Of a stretch of DNA of 64,000 nt, positions 57,360 through 64,000 are shown piece by piece; within the stretch, counting starts at the first letter, position 1; every line of letters starts with the position of its first letter. The notes under the pieces are model-generated. The model made no database searches, was not told the origin of the DNA, and was given only the letters and a program-made list of their open reading frames with translations. Location: NCBI GenBank assembly GCA_948146395.1, contig OX411547.1:30918614-30982613 (forward strand), read 5' to 3'. The position numbers and the translations under genes were made by a program. This DNA comes from Fragum whitleyi (taxonomy: Eukaryota; Mollusca; Bivalvia; Cardiida; Cardiidae).

Positions 57360-58500
57360 GGCCGGGTTGCTTAACAAAAGTTAAGTGGTAACATCGGGAT
57401 TTACCATTGAACCATATTTTCTCTAAAATAGTGCCCTTCCATATAGACTTTTTTAGCTCACCTGAGCACATCATGCCCATGGTGAGCTTTTGTGATCATT
57501 GAATGTCTGTCGCGCAGTGTGTGTCATGTGTTGTCCATCTCCCTTTGTGCATCGTCATGCGTCAACAATTTAAGTGTTTACACTCTAGAGGCCACAAATA
57601 TGATCCAATCTTCATGAAACTTGGTCAGAATGTTGGTCAGGTCACAAGGATGAATCCTATGGAAAATTTGAAGGATCCATGCCATATCACAGAAAAAGGG
57701 GCCTTAATGACAATTTTCTTGTTTACACTCTAGAGGTAAAAAATATGGCCCAATCTTCATGAAACTTGGTCAGAATATTCGCCAGGTCACAAAGATGAGC
57801 CCTGTTGAAAATAGGTTCCATGTCATATCACATAAAAAGGGGCCTTTATGACAATTTTCTTATTTATAATCTGGAGGTCACAAATATGGGCCAAACTTCA
57901 TGAAACTTGGTCAGAATATTGGTCAGATCATAAGGATCAACCCTATAAAAATTGGAAGGATCCATGCCATATCACATGAAAAGGGGCCTATATGATGATT
58001 TTCTTATCAACACTCCAGAGGACAGAAATATGGTCCAATCTTCATTAAACTTGGTCAGAATGTCTTACAGGTCACAAAGATAAACCCTATGGGAAATGGT
58101 AAGGATCTGAGCCAAATAAGAACCAATCTTAATGAAACTGGGTTGACATCTGCCTATTTAATAGATGTGATAACCAGGGATCCAAGAGACTCAGATGAGT
58201 GATCTAGGACCATCATGATCCTCTTATTTTGTTTAGAAAACCCATTCCAAATGCCTAAACTTTTTTAGACTTCTTCTTTAATTTGAGATGAATTTCCTCT
58301 AAACAATCATTGTTTAGAGGAAATTCACCTTGAATTAAAGGAAAAGGGCAAAAAAGACATCAATTGAAAAAAAAACAAAAAAAAACACACACACACAAGA
58401 AAATGCATGTTAATAGAAAATAAAAGCTCCCTAACCATGTTATGTATAGCACCCTGAAGCATTTATTAAAAGAAGTATGGTATGCATTATTATGGTAAAC
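57360..58500 (+). mobile_element. TIR element S, copy 2
   Basis: Starts TAACAAAAGTTAAGTGGTAA, CATTGAACCATATTTTCTCT; ends at 58,460-58,500 with the matching TIR. Central hairpin GAATTTCCTCTAAACAATCA.. at 58,289-58,327 has a shorter loop than copy 1. It too is interrupted by a Helentron-like element at the equivalent T-run. Confidence 0.75.
57451..58226 (+). mobile_element. Helentron-like element, family A, about 135-bp core
   Basis: TTTTAGCTCACCTGAGCAC..GCCCATGGTGAGCTTTTGTG start, weak GTC block, four core units marked by 'caatcttcatgaaacttggt', 3' end GATCTAGGACCATCATGATC CTCTTA then TTTT. Inserted in TIR element S copy 2. Confidence 0.85.
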
Positions 58501-58808
58501 CTTGATGTTACTGCTTAACTTTTTTGTGAAATCTATCATTTAAAAGAGCACTTTTTATCCCTTATTTCATGCTGAATTTAAACTTGCCTTTTTTACAGTT
58601 AATTATGTAGAGAGCAAGTGAGTGTAGAATAAGATCATGCTGCACATATGTGCAGGCTGATCTTGGTGTAAACTGTTTGCATAAGCTTTCTTTGTCTTCA
58701 ATAGAAAAAGAACAGTATTATAAAGGTTAAGCTTGCTTTTTTGCTTCTATAGACATCACAATTTGAACAAACCTCAACGGATTAATGTATTTATGTACAG
58801 TCCCAGTT

Positions 58809-60056
58809 TTTTAGCTCACCTGAGCACGAAGTGCTCAAGGCGAGCTATTGGGATTGTAGAATGTCCGTCGTCAGTCGTGCGTCGTCCACAATTTCTTAAA
58901 ACATCTTCTCCTCCTAAACCAGTGGGCCAATCTTGAAGAAACTTGGCAGGGATGTTCTTTGGGTCAAGCTCTACCAAAGTTGTTCAAATAAATGAAATCC
59001 ACCCTTAACTTTCCCTTTACCCTTAACAAAAAGGGTGAAAATATGAATCTCTTTAAAAATCTTCTTCTCTGAAACCAGAAGGCAGACAGCTTTCATATTT
59101 GGTATGTAGCATCATCTAGTAGACTTCTACCAAGTTTGTTCATATCAAGACCCTTGGGTCATATTTGGGCTTTGCCCGGGCGCAACCCTTTTTATATAGA
59201 ATCAAAGAGCGCAAAAATCTTAAAAAATCTTCTTCTCTAAAACCAGATGGCAGACAGCTTTAAAATTTGGTGTGTAGCATCACCTAGTGGACCTCAACCA
59301 AGTTTGTTCATATCAAGACCCTTGGGTCATATTTGGCTTTTGCACGGGTGCATCCCTTTATCTCTTATGAGCACGAAGGGTAAAAAAATGAAAATCTTCA
59401 AAAATCTTCTTCTATGAAACTAGAAGGCAGACAGCTTTCATATTTGGTATGTAGCATCATATAGTGGACCTCTACTAAGTTTGTTCATATCAAGACCCTA
59501 GGATCATATTTGGGCTCCACCCGGGCGCAACCCTTTTTTACATAGAATCAAAGAGCGAAAATCTTTTAAAATCTTCTTAAATCGAAACCAGAGGGCACAC
59601 TGCTTTCATTTTTGGTATGTAGCATCATCTAGTGGGCCCCTATCAAATTTGTTCATATCAAGACCCTTGGGTCATATTTGGGCTCCACCCGGGCGCATCC
59701 CTTTCAGCTCATCTGAGCATGATGGGTGAAAATAGGAAAACCTTAAAAAATCTTCTTCTCTGAAACTAGAAGGCAGCCAGCTTTCATATTTAGTATGTAG
59801 CATCATCTTATGGACCTCTTCCAAGTTTGTTCATATCAAGACCCTGGGGTCACATTTGGGGTCCACCCGGGTGCATCCCTTTTTACCTAGTATCAAAGAG
59901 CAAAAAGGCATATCTGTCTTGCTCTTCGCTGAAAACGTTCCATGGTATTGATCTAAGGCAATTAGCTTCTTTTTACATCTGCCTATCTTATTAATGTGAT
60001 GTCCCAGGGGTCAAAGAGACTCAGGTGAGCGATCTAGGACCATCTTGGTCCTCTTG
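58809..60056 (+). mobile_element. Helentron-like element, family A, complete, about 175-bp core
   Basis: 5' hairpin TAGCTCACCTGAGCACG / CGTGCTC-type AAGTGCTCAAGGCGAGCTA, 'gtccgtcgtcagtcgtgcg' microsatellite, body, then five core units marked by 'tcttcttctctgaaac', 'gcagacagctttcatattt' and 'catatcaagacccttgggtc'. It ends GATCTAGGACCATCTTGGTC CTCTTG + TTTT. The cleanest family A ends in the window. Confidence 0.9.
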
Positions 60057-60211
60057 TTTTTTAATACTTATAAAATATATTGTGAAAAACAAAATTAGTT
60101 TAAATAAAAGAGAAATAATCACATGATTTTAGCATGATATCTATGACATTTCCATCAAATTAACGGCTTCTGTGCATCTCTCTTCTTTTTATGCCACCAC
60201 ATTGATAGGTT

Positions 60212-62670
60212 TGTCCTCACAGTCTAGATCAGGGACATTTTGTATTTGTCCTCACAATCTAAATCAAGGGCATTTTGTATTTGCCCTCACAGTCAAGATC
60301 AGGGACATTTTGTATTTGCCCTCACAGTCTAAATCAGGGGCATTTTGTATTTGCCCTCACAGTCTAAATCAGGGGCATTTTGTATTTGTCCTCACATTCT
60401 TAATCAAGGGCATTTTGTATTTGTCCTCACAGTCTAAATCAGGGGCATTTTGTATTTGTCCTCACATTCTTGATCAGGAGCATTTTGTATTTGCCCTCAT
60501 AGTCTAAATCAGGGGCATTTTGCATTTGTTCTCACAGTCTAGATCAGGGACATTTTATATTTGTCTTCACAGATCAGGCGTATTTTATTTTTGTCCTCTA
60601 AGTCTAGTTTTGGGTGTTTGTATTAGACCTTACAGTCTAGACTTGCAGGGGGATATTGTATTTGTCCTCACAGTCTCAATATGGGACATTTTGTATTTTC
60701 CTAGCAGTCTAGTTTTTTCTGGCATTTTGTATTTGTCCTCATAGTCTAGATCTGGGGCATATTTCATTTGTCCTCATGGTCTAGATCGAGGGCATATGTT
60801 TTTTGGTCTCACAGTCTAGATTGACAGCAATATTATTGGAATTTGTCCGTAAAGTCTAGATCGGAGGCATTTTGTATTTGATTGGTCTCACAGTGTAGTT
60901 CTGAGGCATTTTTTAATTTACCTCACAGTCTTAATTCAAGGCATTTTGTATTTGTCCTCATAGTCTAGATTGGGGTCATTTTGTATATGTCCTCACAGTC
61001 TAGATTGGGGGGACTTTCTATTTGTCCTCATAGTCTAGAACAGGGGCATTTTGTATATGTCCTCACAGCCTAGATTGGGGGCATTTTGTATTTGCCCTCA
61101 AAGTCTAGATCAGGGGACGTTTTGTGTTTGTCCTCACAGTCTAGATCAGGGGCATTTTGTTTTTGTCCTCACAGTGAAAGTAGGGGCATTTTGTATTTAC
61201 CCTCAAAGTCTTGATCAGGGGGTATTTTGTGTTTGTCCTCACAGTCTAAATCAGAAGCATTTTGTATTTGTCCTCACAGTCTAAATCAGGGGCATTTTGT
61301 TTTTGCCCTCACAGTCTAGATTGGGTGCATTTTATATTTGTCCTCACAGATCAGGCGTATTTTATATTTGTCCTCTAAGTCTAGATTTGGGTGTTTGTAT
61401 AAGACCTAACAGTGTAGACTTGGGGGGGGGGGGGTATTGTATTTGTCCTCACAGTCTCAATTTGGGACATTTTGAATTTTCCTAGCAGTCTAGTTTGTGG
61501 GAATTTGTATTTGTCCTCATAGTCTAGATCTGGGGCATATTTCATTTGTCCTCATGGTCTAGATCGAGGGCATATGTTTTTTGGTCTCAAAGTCTAGATT
61601 GAAGGCAATATTATTGAATTTGTCCATAAAGTCTAGATTGGAGGCATTTTGTATTTGATTGGTCTCACAGTGTAATTCTGGGGCATTATTAATTTACCTC
61701 ACAGTCTTAATTCGGGGCATTTTGTATTTGTCCTCATAGTCTAGATTGGGGTCAGTTTGTATATGTCCTCACAGTCTAGATTGGGGGCATTTTCTATTTG
61801 TCCTCACAGTCTAGATTAGGGTCATTTTGTGTTTGCTCTCACAGTCTTGATTTGGGACATTTTGTATTTGCCCTCATAGTCTAGATCAGGGGGGATTTTG
61901 TGTTTGTCCTCACAGTCCAGATCAGGGACATTTTGTATTTGTCCTCAATGTGTAGATCAGAGGCATTTTATATTTGTCATCTCAGTCCAGTTCAGGAGCA
62001 TTCTTTATTTGTCCTCACAGTCTAAGTCAGGGGCATTTTGTATTTGTCCTCACAGTCTTGATTGGGGGCAGTTTGTATTTGCTCTCAAAGTCTAGATCAG
62101 GGGGTATTTTGTTTTTTTCCTCACAGTCCAGATCAGGGACATTTTGTATTTGTCCTCAATGTCTAGATCAGAGGCGTTTTATATTTGTCCTCACAGTCTA
62201 GATCAGGGGCATTTTGTGTTTGTCCTCACAGTCTAGATCAGGGGCATTTTGTGTTTGTCCTCACAGTCTAGATCAGAGGCATTTTGTATTTGTCCTCTCA
62301 GTCCAGTTCAGGGGCATTTTGTGTTTGTCCTCACAGTCTAGATCAGGGGCATTTATTTTCTGTCCTCACAGTCTAGATTTGTCCTCTCAGTTCAGATCAG
62401 TGGCATTTTGTATTTGCTCTCAAAGTCTAAATCAGGGGCATTCTTTAGTTGTCCTCGGAATCTAGATTGGGGGCATTTTGTATTTGTTCTCACAGTCTAG
62501 ATTTGGGGCATTTTGTATTTATTCTCACAGTCTAGATCAGGGTCATTTTGTATATTACCTCACAGTCTAGATTTGGGGCATTTTGTATTTGTCCTCACGG
62601 TCTAGATAAGGGTTATTTTGTAAATATCATCATAGTCTAGATTGGGGGCATGTAGCATTTGTTCTCACTT
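60212..62670. repeat. 35-bp minisatellite, about 70 copies
   Basis: Unit of 35 bp: CAGTCTAGATCAGGGGCATT followed by TTGTGTTTGTCCTCA, with exact 35-bp spacing at 62,194, 62,229 and 62,264. Variants (single-base changes, short indels, partial units such as 'cacagatcaggcgtattt') are shared between distant parts: 60,540-61,000 recurs at 61,317-61,790 (offset about 777 bp), and 61,880-61,970 recurs at 62,090-62,180 (offset about 211 bp). All three frames are often open, but only because of the period; no protein is claimed. Confidence 0.9.
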
Positions 62671-62679
62671 CAAAGCCTA

Positions 62680-62965
62680 TAACAACCTTTATTTTCAACC
62701 CTTCTTAGGCTGTTCATGACATATTTCTTCTTTTACACAAACATTTGGCTGATAGTGTAGACTGAGACTAACCTGCACAGACATGCAGTCTGATCCTTAG
62801 GCTTTTATTGCTGCTTTCTACATGATTATCATTGGAAATACTGAGCCAGACTTGTTGAAATGTTAAAAAATGGCAATTTTATTTTAACAATATTTAAATT
62901 AAGCAGAGTAAGAGTCGAGTCTCAGGCAGACCATTGGCAAATAGAAGACTTGAATATGGATGTGA
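62680..62965. other. Non-coding stretch with one hairpin
   Basis: A hairpin 'agactaacctgcacagac / atgcagtctgatcct' at about 62,757-62,800 (the TGCACA core type). Otherwise nothing recognised. Confidence 0.5.
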
Positions 62966-62971
62966 TATAAT

Positions 62972-63848
62972 TTTTAGCTCCACTGGCTGAAAGCCACTGG
63001 GGCTATTGTCATGGCGTTGTGTCCGTCGTGCGTCCGTCCGTACGTGCGTCCGTGCGTCCGTGCGTCCGGTCGTAAACTTTTTCTTTAAAAATCTTCTCCT
63101 CAGAAACTACTGGATGGATTTCAACCAAACTTCACAGAAATGATCCTTGGGTGACCCTCTTTCAAAGTTGTTCAAGAAATTTTGATCCAATGAAAAACAT
63201 GGATTTAATGGGCGTGGCTAATTTCCAAATATGGTAAAAAGTGACTTTTCTCAGGTTCTAACAGATGGATATCAACCAAATTTTACATGAATGATCCTTG
63301 GGTGACCCTTTATCAGTCTACCAAAAATTATTGTGATTGGATGAAAAATATGTATTTTATGGGCGGAGGTCATTCCTCTATATGTTATACAGTGCAAACT
63401 TTGAAAATCATTTTCTCAGAATCCAACTGATGGATATCAACCAAATTTTACATGAATGATCCTTGGGTGACCCTTTATCAGTCTACCAAAAATTATTGTG
63501 ATCGGATGAAAAATATGTATTTTATGGGCGGAGGTCATTTCTCTATTTGTTATATAGTGCAAACTTTGAAAATCATTTTCTCAGAATCTAAATGATGGAT
63601 ATCAATCAAACTTCATTAGTATGATCCTCGGGTGATCCATTATCATTCAGCCAAAAATTATTGTGATTTGAAGAAAAATATGTCCTTTATGGGCGGAGAT
63701 CTCTATATATGTTATAATAGTGGAAAATTTGAAAATCTTTTCAACATCAGTAGAAGCCAAAATATCTAAAAATCTAGTCAAAACTTAGATTTGCTATTAC
63801 AAGAAATTCAAGCCTGTGGAGCGACACAAGCCATTCATGGCTTTCTAG
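62972..63848 (+). mobile_element. Pearl/Helentron-like element, family D, complete
   Basis: 5' hairpin TTTTTAGCTCCACTGGCTG / AAAGCCACTGGGGCT, CCGT/GCGT microsatellite (63,020-63,068), body, three 165-bp units (GATGGATATC at 63,264, 63,429, 63,594), and the 3' stem-loop AAGCCATTCATGGCTT then TCTAG + TTT. Nearly identical at both ends to 43,516-44,392. Confidence 0.9.
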
Positions 63849-64000
63849 TTTATGGACCATTGGAGTTCTGGTAATAATCTAGAATAAATGAAATGGAATT
63901 GTTTAGACACAAATGGGCCAAATTTCAAAGAATTCTGTCTCTTTCAAATTACTCAACTGTTTGTTCAAATGTCCCGCAACTGTCAAATTGATTGTTATAT

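Noticed and set aside
60172..62465. Several 62-111 residue frames with repeated Cys-Pro-His / Phe-Val-Leu blocks
   Set aside because: They all lie in the 35-bp minisatellite and cycle through the three frames. They end where a unit with TCTAG or TCTAA reaches the third frame, so they are period artefacts.

Overview
This is an AT-rich, gene-poor, repeat-saturated stretch of an animal nuclear genome. Its repeat vocabulary suggests a bivalve mollusc: pearl/Helentron-like elements with hairpin starts and CCGT/GTCT microsatellites, dense short hairpin MITEs, and tRNA-derived SINEs. That assignment is an inference from repeat style, and I cannot name the species. I found no protein-coding gene, exon or transposase that I can defend. 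Every open frame is short, and nearly all fall inside recognisable repeats.

Layout. 1-10.8 kb: a 24-bp minisatellite, Helentron-like copies, TTAA-flanked MITEs and several near-perfect hairpins, including one element nested in a MITE (7.7-8.3 kb). 10.9-15.6 kb: a 4.8-kb terminal-inverted-repeat (TIR) element holding a decayed mariner, another inverted-repeat element and a pearl-like core. 15.8-16.4 kb: a SINE inserted in a SINE, with an intact tRNA-Arg-like head. 17.6-19.3 kb: a Helentron-like copy with about 165-bp monomers, whose inverted partner lies at 52.5-54.2 kb. 20-32 kb: MITEs, a SINE, a palindrome-rich element and an old, interrupted Helentron-like copy. 32.7-36.2 kb: a 68-bp tandem array split by a 2,952-bp insertion flanked by TA. 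36.8-42.3 kb: more of the same families.

42.5-50.1 kb: a tandem array of about 770-bp units carrying a 196-bp compound palindrome. It is split by the inverted partner of the 10.9-kb element (itself carrying two Helentron-like insertions) and by a further Helentron-like element. 50.2-60.1 kb: Helentron-like elements back to back, including a stack nested up to four levels at 55.2-56.9 kb. 60.2-62.7 kb: a 35-bp minisatellite of roughly 70 copies. 63.0-63.8 kb: a last pearl-like copy.

The most useful result is a shared architecture. At least four repeat families with different bodies have the same design: a 5' hairpin beginning TTTTA, a CCGT/GTCT microsatellite, a core that is often tandem, and a 3' stem-loop followed by CTTG or CTAG abutting a T-run. 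This matches what is known of non-autonomous Helentron elements. Sister copies of the same host repeats act as empty sites, so several insertion junctions can be read directly from this window.
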